The translations under genes were made by a program, and so were the position numbers. This document shows, in pieces, positions 1 to 9,078 of a stretch of DNA of 64,000 nucleotides. This DNA is from Oscillospiraceae bacterium. Its GTDB lineage: Bacteria > Bacillota > Clostridia > UBA1381 > UBA9506. Within the stretch, counting starts at the first letter, position 1. Every line of letters starts with the position of its first letter. The notes beneath the pieces were generated by a model that worked only from the letters and a program-made list of their open reading frames with translations, made no database searches and was not told the DNA's origin. The stretch covers positions 1-64,000 of the forward strand of contig SVKI01000005.1 in NCBI GenBank assembly GCA_015068555.1. The letters are read 5' to 3'.

Positions 1-403
1 AAACACCCTGTATGGGTGTTTTTTTTATTGTTTGTAAGAGAATCGAACTCCGAAAGGTTTGCGAGATAAAAAACAATTCGGTGAATTGTTTTTCGAGCAA
101 AGGTTCTGCGCGGGTACCGATTGCGCAGGGCGGAGCCTGTAGCAATGGGTCGCAAAGAACTTGTGCCTGGGGCACAACGATTCTCCTCATCTCCACCAAT
201 AAAAAAACACCCTGTATGGGTGTTTTTTTATTGGTTGTAAGAGAATCGAACTCCGAAAGGTTTGCGAGATAAAAAACAATTCGGTGAATTGTTTTTCGAG
301 CAAAGGTTCTGCGCGGGTACCGATTGCGTAGGGCGGAGCCTGTAGCAATGGGTCGCAAAGAACTTGTGCCTGGGGCACAACGATTCTCCTCATCTCCACC
401 AAT
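1..403. repeat. Two-copy tandem direct repeat (~203-204 bp unit), each unit led by a terminator-like hairpin and ending in a tRNA/tmRNA-3'-end-like string (cgattctcctcatctccacca)
   Basis: aaacaccctgtatgggtgtttttt at 1 recurs at 205; gagaatcg at 38 recurs at 241; cgattctc at 178 recurs at 381; copies nearly identical (e.g. gcgcaggg vs gcgtaggg). Confidence 0.9.
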
Positions 404-541
404 CGACAAGGGATGCAACATGCGAAAAGCGCTATATTATGCGGTTTTTGCATGTTGCATCTTTTTGTTAAAATGTGCAATATTGCATGTAAAATAAACA
501 AAGTGGGTTAAAAAGTGGGTTATTTTTTTAAAGAAAAAAGC

Positions 542-606
542 GTGTCAAGGGGACGGTTCTATTGACACACCTGCCCTATGTGACATGAGAACCGTCCCCT
601 TGACAC
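542..606. repeat. REP-like palindromic element, copy 1 (19-bp perfect inverted repeat)
   Basis: gtgtcaaggggacggttct (542-560) and agaaccgtccccttgacac (588-606) are exact reverse complements; followed by partial half-sites to ~636. Confidence 0.9.
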
Positions 607-686
607 TTCGTCCCCTTGACACTATCCCCCTGACACTTAAATTTATGGTAAAACAGATTGATTTTATTATAAATTTATGGTAAAAT

Positions 687-880
687 GAATTCAACAAAGT
701 TGAATTCAGCTAAATTCGCCTGAAGGCGAGCTAAATTGACCTACGGTCAGCTAAATGTACTGCGTACGCTAAATTGCCTTCGGCAGCTTAAAGCGAATTT
801 AATTTAGCTACTCCAAAGGAGTTATTTAGCTATGGAGCGAAGCGGAATAATTTCGCTTTGAACGAAGTTCAAAATTTAGC
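687..880. repeat. Compound array of short perfect hairpins separated by GCTAAAT (left half) / ATTTAGC (right half) spacers
   Basis: GAATTCAAC-AAA-GTTGAATTC, TCGCC-TGAA-GGCGA, TGACC-TAC-GGTCA, GTAC-TGC-GTAC, TGCC-TTC-GGCA, ACTCC-AAA-GGAGT, GAAC-GAA-GTTC; GCTAAAT at 709, 730, 750, 768 and ATTTAGC at 802, 824, 874. Confidence 0.9.
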
Positions 881-948
881 TAAAAACTCGGCATCTAAAT
901 TGTGCACGAATTTTAAAAATAATAAAAACGATTAAATATGTCAGGAGA

Positions 949-1992
949 TTGGTTAAGAAAGTTATGAAGGTTATGAAAGTGTTTCCCGGAATTATATTAT
1001 CTGTAGTTATAGCATTTCTTGCGTGCTTCATCGAAAGCCTGCTTCCTATTCATCTGATAGGTTCAGCAGTTATCGCAATGTTTGTGGGTATGCTTATAAA
1101 TCACTACATAAAAAACACAGAGTTTTTTGCATCAGGATTAAAATTTACATCCAAAAAAATACTCAAGTTTGCGATTGTACTGCTTGGATTATCGCTTAAT
1201 ATAACAACTATCCTCAATGTGGGTAAAATGTCGCTTATAGTAATGGTGTTTACACTGCTGACCTGCTTTGGTGGCGGATATTTTATCGGAAGAGCTTTAG
1301 GACTAAATTGGAAGTTATCTAACCTTATTTCAGCGGGAACAGGAATTTGTGGCGGCAGTGCTATTGCGGCAATTGCACCTACCATTGATGCTGACGATAA
1401 CGATATTGCCTATGCAATGTCAGCGACTTTTCTTTTTGATATGGCAATGATTGTGTTGTTTCCGATTATGGGCAGAGCACTCGGAATGACCGATCAGGCA
1501 TTTGGTATATGGGCAGGAACAGCGGTTAATGACACCTCATCTGTTGTAGCAACAGGTTATGCCTTTTCTGAAGGTGCAGGTGATTTTGCAACAATGGTAA
1601 AGCTCACAAGAACTCTTGCAATTATCCCGACAGTTATTACATTTGCTTTTGTTCAGCTTCGATTAAAACGCAAGGAAGCTATTGCAAACAGCAAGGATGG
1701 AGTTGAATTAAAGGCAAATTTCAGCATTAAAAAAATATTCCCATGGTTTATCCTTGGCTTTCTTACAATGTCTGTTGTTGCAAGCATAGTGCCTATTCCT
1801 GCAAGTGTTGTCAGCACAACAAAATCATTGAGTAAATTCCTGATGGTTTGTGCCCTTGCTGCAATCGGTCTTAACACTTCATTTTCAAGTATGAAGAAGG
1901 CAGGTATCCGCCCAATGATACACGGATTTATCATATCTGCATTGGTGGTTATTGTTGCACTGCTTGTTGAAATAGGAATGGGAATTGTATAA
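949..1992 (+). CDS. YeiH/UPF0324-family putative membrane exporter (start could be ATG at 964)
   Basis: Multi-TM protein with YeiH-like motifs (FAIVLLGLSLN, GTGICGGSAIAAIAP, GTAVNDTSSVVATGYAFS). Confidence 0.85.
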   Translation: MVKKVMKVMKVFPGIILSVVIAFLACFIESLLPIHLIGSAVIAMFVGMLINHYIKNTEFFASGLKFTSKKILKFAIVLLGLSLNITTILNVGKMSLIVMVFTLLTCFGGGYFIGRALGLNWKLSNLISAGTGICGGSAIAAIAPTIDADDNDIAYAMSATFLFDMAMIVLFPIMGRALGMTDQAFGIWAGTAVNDTSSVVATGYAFSEGAGDFATMVKLTRTLAIIPTVITFAFVQLRLKRKEAIANSKDGVELKANFSIKKIFPWFILGFLTMSVVASIVPIPASVVSTTKSLSKFLMVCALAAIGLNTSFSSMKKAGIRPMIHGFIISALVVIVALLVEIGMGIV

Positions 1993-2029
1993 AATGGTTT
2001 TTAAACTGTCACATTACAAAATAGCCTAC

Positions 2030-2056
2030 GTGTCAATAGAACCGTCCCCCTGACAC
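2030..2056. repeat. REP-like element, partial copy
   Basis: gtgtcaatagaaccgtccccctgacac; same family as 542-606. Confidence 0.8.
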
Positions 2057-2082
2057 CTTTAATGAAAGGAAAGATGTAAACA

Positions 2083-3444
2083 ATGAAAAAAGTAAAACTA
2101 TTATTAACAATGGCAGTCATTGTATTTGCAACAATGATTTGCTGCTCAATGAGTGCCTTTGCACTTGCCGAAGGGGATTTTGAATTTCAGCTCGGCAATA
2201 ATGAAGTTACAATCACAAAATATATAGGAGATGGCGGTGAAGCAGTTATCCCCGAAACTATTTACGGCTGTCCCGTTACAAAAATCGATAAAGCTGCTTT
2301 TTATATGAAAAATGTGACTTCAATAAAAATTAACGCCAAAATAACTGAAATTCCCTACAATTTTGCATATCAGGCAAACGATCTTACCGAGGTAATAATC
2401 CCCGAAGGCGTTACAACCATTGCTTCAAATGCGTTTTACTACTGCGATAAGCTTGAAACTCTACAGCTTCCGTCAACTCTTGAAAAAATCGAAACATCTG
2501 CGTTTTCAGAATGCCATAGCTTAAAAAAAGTTACGCTGCCAAAAGGTCTGAAATCTGTAGGTAGTGGTGTTTTTGAGTATACCGCAATAGAAGAGATTAC
2601 AATTCCCGCTTCATTGAAAAAAGCAGGCGGTCTCATGTTCGGTGAATGCACTTCCCTGAAAAGCGTTGTTTTTGAGGAAGGTTGCGAAACTGTTTTTGAT
2701 GGTATGTTTTCCGGGTGCAAGGCTTTAGAAAAGGTTGAGCTTGCAAACACAATCACAACCATCGGTTCGGGGGCTTTTAGCAGTTGTTCTTCTCTAAAAG
2801 AACTGGTTTTGCCAACTGGGCTTAAAGTAATCAAAGCTCATCCGTTTTACGGTTGTTCAATCAGCGAGCTGATTATTCCGTACGGTGTTGAAGAAATATG
2901 GACTTTAACTTTTGATAATAATACAATAAAAAGCATTTTTATTCCCGATACTGTAACTAAAATAGAGCAACCGATAATAGACAGCAAGAGATGTCCAAAT
3001 GCAATAGTTTACTGCGGAGATGGTTCAGCAGTAGCAGAGCATTGTCAGAAAAAGAACATTTCCTATCTTACAGACAGCTCTGTAAATAGCGGAATCCACG
3101 TTTTATATAACGGAGAAAGAATTTCATTCCATTCATATTCACAGAACCCTGAAATTTTAGATGGTAGAACATTAGTTCCGCTTCGTTCAATATTTGAAGC
3201 TATGGGAGCAGATGTTGAATGGGATGGCACAACAAGTACAGCTATTGCAAAGCGTGGAAATGTTGAAGTAAAGATAACAATAGGTGCAAACGAAATATAC
3301 AAAAACGGAAAAGCTATTCCTGTTGATGTTCCTGCAATGCTTTTAAACAGCAGAACAATGGTTCCGGCTCGTGTTATTGCAGAAGCCTTCGGTGCTGATG
3401 TTGACTGGAATGGAAACGGCAGAGTTGTTTTAATAACAGAATAA
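2083..3444 (+). CDS. Secreted leucine-rich-repeat (BspA/LRR_5-like) protein with C-terminal copper-amine-oxidase-N-like (stalk) domain
   Basis: Signal peptide; repeated 'I...AF..C..L..v.LP..l..Ig' units; C-terminal GRTLVPLRSIFEAMGADVEWDG / SRTMVPARVIAEAFGADVDWNG. Confidence 0.85.
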   Translation: MKKVKLLLTMAVIVFATMICCSMSAFALAEGDFEFQLGNNEVTITKYIGDGGEAVIPETIYGCPVTKIDKAAFYMKNVTSIKINAKITEIPYNFAYQANDLTEVIIPEGVTTIASNAFYYCDKLETLQLPSTLEKIETSAFSECHSLKKVTLPKGLKSVGSGVFEYTAIEEITIPASLKKAGGLMFGECTSLKSVVFEEGCETVFDGMFSGCKALEKVELANTITTIGSGAFSSCSSLKELVLPTGLKVIKAHPFYGCSISELIIPYGVEEIWTLTFDNNTIKSIFIPDTVTKIEQPIIDSKRCPNAIVYCGDGSAVAEHCQKKNISYLTDSSVNSGIHVLYNGERISFHSYSQNPEILDGRTLVPLRSIFEAMGADVEWDGTTSTAIAKRGNVEVKITIGANEIYKNGKAIPVDVPAMLLNSRTMVPARVIAEAFGADVDWNGNGRVVLITE

Positions 3445-3457
3445 TTTTTATTAAATA

Positions 3458-3532
3458 GCGAAAAAGAACAGGCAAGTCAAGGGTAAATACACGAGCTTAC
3501 GCTCGCCCTATGACAAACCTGTTCTTTTTCGC
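3458..3532. other. Nested inverted-repeat element
   Basis: Outer 15-bp arms gcgaaaaagaacagg (3458-3472)/cctgttctttttcgc (3518-3532); inner GTCA/TGAC, AGGG/CCCT and CGAGC-ttac-GCTCG. Confidence 0.85.
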
Positions 3533-3546
3533 AATATGTCAGCTAA

Positions 3547-3586
3547 GGGGATTTAAGACGAAAAGCGGTCTTAAATCCCCTCTTTT
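3547..3586 (+). terminator. Terminator-like hairpin
   Basis: ggggatttaagac (3547-3559) / gtcttaaatcccc (3568-3580) then tcttttc. Confidence 0.7.
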
Positions 3587-3640
3587 CAAAAGTGTTGATT
3601 TTTTTGATTTTGTGGAACGATAGAACCCCGTGTCAAGCCT

Positions 3641-3703
3641 GTCAAGGGGACGGTTCTATTGACACACCTGCCCTATGTGACATGAGAACCGTCCCCCTGA
3701 CAC
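3641..3703. repeat. REP-like palindromic element, copy 3
   Basis: 56-nt core gtcaaggggacggttctattgacacacctgccctatgtgacatgagaaccgtcccc identical to 544-599. Confidence 0.9.
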
Positions 3704-4236
3704 ATAAGTAGTTGAACCCCAGCCCTTAATTCGAAATCAATTCCAAAGCGCAGAGCTTAAAAGTGCTCTGTGCTTTTTGTTTTGAAATTAAGAAGGACCA
3801 ATATGAAAAAACCAAAAGTCAACTTCACCACAATGCTGAAGAAGCAATCTTGGACAAGAGACCTGACACATACGAGTTCAGAGTAAGGTTTGCGGGGAAA
3901 ACTCTGCTTGGAAAAAAATTCTGCGTATAATCTTCTGTTTTTCGGGAACTTTTGCAGGCTATACGCCGTATATAAGAGTGTCAGCACGATGACAAAACAA
4001 GACGACATAGCACAAGACAGCGGGATATGAATTCTTCGCTGTTTTGTTTTGCCCATAAACATGCAAGAGGTCAGCCTGATACTGCAACGGCATCAGAATG
4101 CAGTACACGCAGCCCACATAATCCCTTAAGCGGTGCGTGTATAGCTGACAGGAGGAACAGGTGATGTGACAACAGGAGCGCAGCAAGATTGGCAGAATGA
4201 AGAATAATTTAAAATTTTGTGAGGAGGACTATTTTC

Positions 4237-6828
4237 ATGAAAATCTCAAAAAAACTGACCGCCTCTATGCTGGCGGGTATTCTTTCAATCGGAAGCATGG
4301 TTTCCGGCTTTGCCGCGCTTCCGGGTGATGTTGTTGATTCTCCCTATGAAGAGGCGATTGAAACCTTAAGCGCACTTGACATTATGGTAGGTGACGATGA
4401 CGGCATGTTCCGTCCGAAAGACACCATTAAGCGTTCAGAATTCGCGAAGGTTGCTGTTGAAGCCATGGGCTTGGGCGATGTGGCAGCAGCATCCAAGCAG
4501 CCGACAAAATATCCTGACGTGGTAGAAAACCACTGGGCCAATGGTTATATTAATGTGGCAACCGATCAGGGTGTTGTCATTGGTGACGATGAGAAAAACT
4601 TCCGTCCTGATGATTCCATCACCTATGCTGAGGCCATGACCATTTTAGTCCGCATCATCGGCCACGAACCTTCTGCTCTGGCAAAAGGCGGCTTCCCGAA
4701 TGGCTATATGATGGTGGGCACGCAAAACGGCATTACCAAAAATGCTGCTGCATCTGCTAACGAAAAAGTAGTACGCGGTATGGTTGCACAGATGACCTTT
4801 AATGCGCTGACTGTTAAAATGATGGAGCAGGTCGGCTTCGGTAACGACGAAAGCTACGAAATTGTAGATAAAACCTTGCTTTCTGATGTGCTTGATGTAA
4901 CCAAAGCAAGCGGACAGATTACGGCCCTGGGCATCAGCAGTATCTCAGGCGCAAGCTCTTTAAAAGATAACGAAGTGAAAATCGGTGACAAGGTGTTTAC
5001 AGTAGCCGAAGAAGCTTTGCCTGCTGTTAGAAACCTGCTTGGCTTTAACGTTGTTTACTATGTGCGTGAAGCGGACAGCAAAAGCAGCGAACTGATTTTA
5101 GCGCGTGCAGAAAAAAATAAAAATAATGCAACAACGGTAGCTGCCAGCGATGTGGAAGAAATTGAAACCGCCGAAGGCGAAAACACGATTCTGCATTATT
5201 GGATGGACAAAGCAAACGACAAAACCACAAAAGAAATCATCGTGAGCAAAACCGCTCAGATGATCTTCAACGGCAAGCCGATTACCTTTGATGCATCTCT
5301 CATGCAGCCGGATTCGGGTCGTGTAACCCTGTTGGATATTGATAACGACGATATTTTTGACCTGGTTTTTGTAACTTCGTTTACTAACCTTGTTGTAGAA
5401 AGCGTTGTTACCTCCAGCCATAAGGTGACAGATAAATACGGTAACCCCTCCCTGGTGTTAGATCCCGAGGATAAAGATGTTAAGTTTACCATGACCAAAG
5501 CCGGACACTTAGCCAAACTTTCCGACTTAAAGGAATGGGATGTGCTGAGCGTAGCCAAAAGTAAAGACGGCTCTGTGATTTCTGTTGAGGTTTCCTCCAA
5601 CAAGGTCACCGGCAAGGTAGACGAAATTGAAGATGAAAAAATTTATATCGATGGCAACGAATTTGAAGTGGCTAAAAACTATCAAGAAGAAATCAAATTA
5701 AACGACGAGGGTACCTTCTATCTGGACGTAGAAGGCAAGATTGCGGCAGTTGATACGGCCAGCACGCTCTCTTCTAACTATGCCTACGCAGTAGCAGGCA
5801 GCCTGACAACCGGTTTTGAAAACAATCTGGAGCTGAAGGTCTTTAACAAAGAAGGCGAAACCGTTATCTTAAAAGCGGGTAAAAAGATTCGCTTTAACGG
5901 CGTTAGCGGCAAAACAGGTGAGCAGGTTTTAGAAGCACTCAAGGCAGAAGGCAGCTTTGTGCCCCAGCTTATCACTTACGAGCTGAATGCTAAAGGTGAA
6001 ATCAGCCAGCTGAACACGGCGACTGATGAAACAGAAAGCGGCAAGCTGAATAAAAATAAATTCACTTTAAACGCTTCCGGCGAGTTGACTTATAAAAAAG
6101 CATCCAAAAAGCTGGGTATGTATAACATCAGCGCCGATACCCTGGTATTCAACATTCCTTCCGGTAAAACAAATCCCGAAGATTTCTCTGTAGAAGCGCA
6201 CAGCTTCTTTGAAGATAACGAAGCTTACACCGTGCTGCTCTTTGACGTAGCAGAAGATTTAACAGCTAAAGCCGTGATCGTAACAAGCTCGGCAGCCAAT
6301 GCTAATATTGAGGCCCCTATCGCCATCATCGACCAGATTACCACTATCAATAATGATAACAACGAACTGGTGCAAAAGCTCTACGCATATCAGAACGGCG
6401 AAAGAGTATCCTTTGTAACAGCAACCGAAGGTCTTTTGGTAAATGGCGAGGAAAAAGCCTTGAAACGCGGTGACATCGTACAGCTTAAGCTGAACACCAA
6501 AAACGAAATCAGCGGCCTGCGTGTTCTCTTTGAGGCGAAGGATAAAGCTGATGAATTCACCACCACAATTGATGAAGACTTGCTGATTGTTTACGGTAAA
6601 GTAACCAAAAAGTTTGCAAACTCCATCAACGTGCAGGTGGGTGAAGGCAGCGTAGCGAACTACGGCTTAGAAGGCGCAACTGTGTATGAGCTGGATACAG
6701 CGAAAACCAAAAACGCTATCCGCGTTGTAGACGCAAATGAAATCACACAGTATGATGATAGTGAGCCCAGCCGCGTGTTTATCAGAATTTATAAAGACGC
6801 TGTGGCTGAGATTGTTATCGTAAAATAA
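4237..6828 (+). CDS. S-layer homology (SLH) domain protein, secreted
   Basis: ATG 4237 after gaggagg; signal peptide; SLH-like SPYEEAIETLSALDIMVGDDDGMFRPKDTIKRSEFAKVAVEAMG and a second unit VVIGDDEKNFRPDDSITYAEAMTILVRIIG. Confidence 0.9.
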   Translation: MKISKKLTASMLAGILSIGSMVSGFAALPGDVVDSPYEEAIETLSALDIMVGDDDGMFRPKDTIKRSEFAKVAVEAMGLGDVAAASKQPTKYPDVVENHWANGYINVATDQGVVIGDDEKNFRPDDSITYAEAMTILVRIIGHEPSALAKGGFPNGYMMVGTQNGITKNAAASANEKVVRGMVAQMTFNALTVKMMEQVGFGNDESYEIVDKTLLSDVLDVTKASGQITALGISSISGASSLKDNEVKIGDKVFTVAEEALPAVRNLLGFNVVYYVREADSKSSELILARAEKNKNNATTVAASDVEEIETAEGENTILHYWMDKANDKTTKEIIVSKTAQMIFNGKPITFDASLMQPDSGRVTLLDIDNDDIFDLVFVTSFTNLVVESVVTSSHKVTDKYGNPSLVLDPEDKDVKFTMTKAGHLAKLSDLKEWDVLSVAKSKDGSVISVEVSSNKVTGKVDEIEDEKIYIDGNEFEVAKNYQEEIKLNDEGTFYLDVEGKIAAVDTASTLSSNYAYAVAGSLTTGFENNLELKVFNKEGETVILKAGKKIRFNGVSGKTGEQVLEALKAEGSFVPQLITYELNAKGEISQLNTATDETESGKLNKNKFTLNASGELTYKKASKKLGMYNISADTLVFNIPSGKTNPEDFSVEAHSFFEDNEAYTVLLFDVAEDLTAKAVIVTSSAANANIEAPIAIIDQITTINNDNNELVQKLYAYQNGERVSFVTATEGLLVNGEEKALKRGDIVQLKLNTKNEISGLRVLFEAKDKADEFTTTIDEDLLIVYGKVTKKFANSINVQVGEGSVANYGLEGATVYELDTAKTKNAIRVVDANEITQYDDSEPSRVFIRIYKDAVAEIVIVK

Positions 6829-6894
6829 AGCTGATTTGCAGCAAGCAAATATTGCCAGCCAACCTTTTTAATATATCACACAACCTCCAAACAA

Positions 6895-6931
6895 GGGCTG
6901 TAGCGTTTAGCTACAGCCCTTCGCTTTTTTT
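6895..6931 (+). terminator. Rho-independent terminator
   Basis: gggctgtagc-gttta-gctacagccc followed by T-rich tract. Confidence 0.85.
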
Positions 6932-6942
6932 CTTGTGTTATC

Positions 6943-6971
6943 TTGCATGTTTGCCCCGGCTGTGGTACAAT
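6943..6971 (+). promoter_or_regulatory. Sigma-A-like promoter for nadE
   Basis: TTGCAT, 17-bp spacer, TACAAT. Confidence 0.7.
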
Positions 6972-7007
6972 AATAGATAGAAAAGAATATACATGCGGAG
7001 GGAAATT

Positions 7008-7739
7008 ATGTTTCAGGCAGAAAAGGTAAGGCAGGCATGCGTTGAATGGATTCGTGAGTTTTTTGAGCAAAATGGAAAAGACTGCAATGCGGTTGTTGGC
7101 ATTTCCGGCGGAAAAGATAGCTCGGTAACGGCAGCTCTTTGTGTTGAAGCCTTAGGGCGCGACCGTGTGATTGGCGTGTTAATGCCCTGCGGCGAGCAAC
7201 ACGATATTGATTGTTCCAAACTTTTGGTGGAGCATTTAGGCATTCGCAGTTACACCGTAAATGTGCAGGATGCGGTGAAAGGCGTGCTTGATAATTTGCC
7301 CAAGGACCTGGAGATTGCCACACAAACCAGAACCAATCTGCCACCGCGTATTAGAATGGCCACTTTATATGCTGTTTCTCAAAGCTGTAACGGCCGCGTG
7401 GCAAATACCTGTAACCTTTCGGAGGATTGGGTGGGTTATTCCACGCGCTATGGCGATGCGGCAGGTGATTTTTCACCGCTTGCAAACCTCACCGTTGCAG
7501 AAATTAAGGAGATAGGTCATCTTTGCGGCTTGCCTGAATCCCTGGTAGAAAAAACGCCGATTGACGGTTTGTGCGGCAAAACCGATGAGGATAACTTAGG
7601 CTTTACCTACGCAGTTCTTGACAGATACATTCGCGAAGGCAAAATTGACGACCCCGAAACGAAAAAGAAAATCGATTTAATGCACGAGAGAAACTTATTC
7701 AAATTGCAGATGATGCCCAGCTTTAAGCCGGAGCTTTGA
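7008..7739 (+). CDS. nadE: NAD(+) synthase
   Basis: ATG 7008 after gcggaggg; AVVGISGGKDSSVTAALC PP-loop, NTCNLSEDWVGYSTRYGDAAGDFSPLANLTV, KTPIDGLCGKTDEDNLGF. Confidence 0.93.
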   Translation: MFQAEKVRQACVEWIREFFEQNGKDCNAVVGISGGKDSSVTAALCVEALGRDRVIGVLMPCGEQHDIDCSKLLVEHLGIRSYTVNVQDAVKGVLDNLPKDLEIATQTRTNLPPRIRMATLYAVSQSCNGRVANTCNLSEDWVGYSTRYGDAAGDFSPLANLTVAEIKEIGHLCGLPESLVEKTPIDGLCGKTDEDNLGFTYAVLDRYIREGKIDDPETKKKIDLMHERNLFKLQMMPSFKPEL

Positions 7740-7831
7740 TTGTGAACACAACAAGGTTCTCCGAAATTCTCAAACTTTAGTTTGTTAGAATTTCGTGAGG
7801 TTCTTATTCTGCACCATATGAGGTGATAATC

Positions 7832-8755
7832 ATGAAAAAATGGATAGCTATAACGCTTTGCCTCCTTCTGTTTGTCTTTTCCTGCCCAACGGCCGGTGCT
7901 GAGATTATCGGCGAGGTGTTACACACCGATATTGTGGCCTATGTAAACGGAGCGCCCATCCGTTCCTTTAACATAGAAGGATGGACGGGGATTATCGCAG
8001 AGGATTTGCGGGACTATGGCTTTGATGTAATCTGGATGCCGGATGAGCGGGCGCTGTATGTGGATTACTATCCGCCGGAGGCAGGTCCACAGATAACGGC
8101 GCAGTATGTGCCCGTGCCGAATCAATATCCCGTTGGCAGTCATGCTATGGATATTTACAGAACGGATATTAAAACCTATGTAAATGGCGAAGAGGTGACG
8201 GCCTTTAACATCGACGGGCAGACCATTATCTACATCGACTGGTTGCAATGCTATGGTAATGTGGTCTGGAATGAAGCGATGCGCACCATCAGCTACACCG
8301 ATGTTAAGCCCTGGAGCTTGCGCCTTTGCGAGCCGAATCCGCAGGCAGATACCGGTGCTTCGGTTTCTTCCTTCTCTTTAGAATACGAAAAACAGGGCGG
8401 AGAAGGCACCGTTGTGGCACAGGAGAACATGGACTATTTAGATTATGTGACTCTTTCCTACAACAAAAGCGATGGCATTGTGCTGAGTTTTTCCCTCTAT
8501 CAGCGCGTGCTGTTTCAAACCGATGCACTCCATGCCCTGCTGAGGCAGATGCCCACAACCTACTATGACGGCACAGACGCAGGCAGAACGACGGAATTTG
8601 CAAATGGGCACATGCGTATTGCAATTAACGGCGAGCCCGTTACGATTCATCGTGTGGGACAGGGGCGCGGAAACGGACACATCGATTATTATTTTTATCT
8701 AAACGGTCATATGAAGCAAGAGGAAATCCAAACGGTTTCCATCTCTTGCTCTTAA
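7832..8755 (+). CDS. Secreted protein with two degenerate stalk/copper-amine-oxidase-N-like repeats
   Basis: Signal peptide; internal repeat HTDIVAYVNGAPIRSFNIEGWTGIIAEDLRDYG...W vs RTDIKTYVNGEEVTAFNIDGQTIIYIDWLQCYGNVVW. Confidence 0.65.
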   Translation: MKKWIAITLCLLLFVFSCPTAGAEIIGEVLHTDIVAYVNGAPIRSFNIEGWTGIIAEDLRDYGFDVIWMPDERALYVDYYPPEAGPQITAQYVPVPNQYPVGSHAMDIYRTDIKTYVNGEEVTAFNIDGQTIIYIDWLQCYGNVVWNEAMRTISYTDVKPWSLRLCEPNPQADTGASVSSFSLEYEKQGGEGTVVAQENMDYLDYVTLSYNKSDGIVLSFSLYQRVLFQTDALHALLRQMPTTYYDGTDAGRTTEFANGHMRIAINGEPVTIHRVGQGRGNGHIDYYFYLNGHMKQEEIQTVSISCS

Positions 8756-8783
8756 GTTAATAAAGAGATTTGGAGGAATACGT

Positions 8784-9053
8784 ATGAGAGCGGTTATCAC
8801 CGTGGTGGGTCACGATAAAATCGGTATCATTGCCGATGTGAGTCGTGTGCTGGCTGAAAAAAAGGTTAATATTTTAGACATTTCACAAACCATTATGCAA
8901 GACTTTTTTACCATGATTATGCTGGTGGAAACAAAGGAATCGACCGCAAGCTTTAAAGAACTCTCGGCTCTTTTGGATGCCATGGGTACAGAAAGAGGTC
9001 TTTCTATCCACATTCAGCATGAGGATTTGTTTCAATCCATGCACAGAATATAA
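8784..9053 (+). CDS. ACT domain protein (UPF0237 type)
   Basis: [48 protein letters not shown]. Confidence 0.92.
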   Translation: MRAVITVVGHDKIGIIADVSRVLAEKKVNILDISQTIMQDFFTMIMLVETKESTASFKELSALLDAMGTERGLSIHIQHEDLFQSMHRI

Positions 9054-9078
9054 GCAACAGGGAAGGAGAGAGCGTTTC

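Noticed and set aside
12-501. ORFs 12-272 (+) and 187-501 (-)
   Set aside because: They run through the tandem non-coding repeat, overlap each other and have no recognisable protein features.
687-880. Possible CRISPR array
   Set aside because: Spacer-like 7-nt motif is too short, the intervening segments are palindromes rather than unique spacers, and the motif inverts midway; no cas genes seen.
4344-5975. Antisense ORFs within the SLH gene (and similar minus-strand ORFs within other long genes)
   Set aside because: Shadow ORFs antisense to clearly coding sequence, without rbs or recognisable domains.
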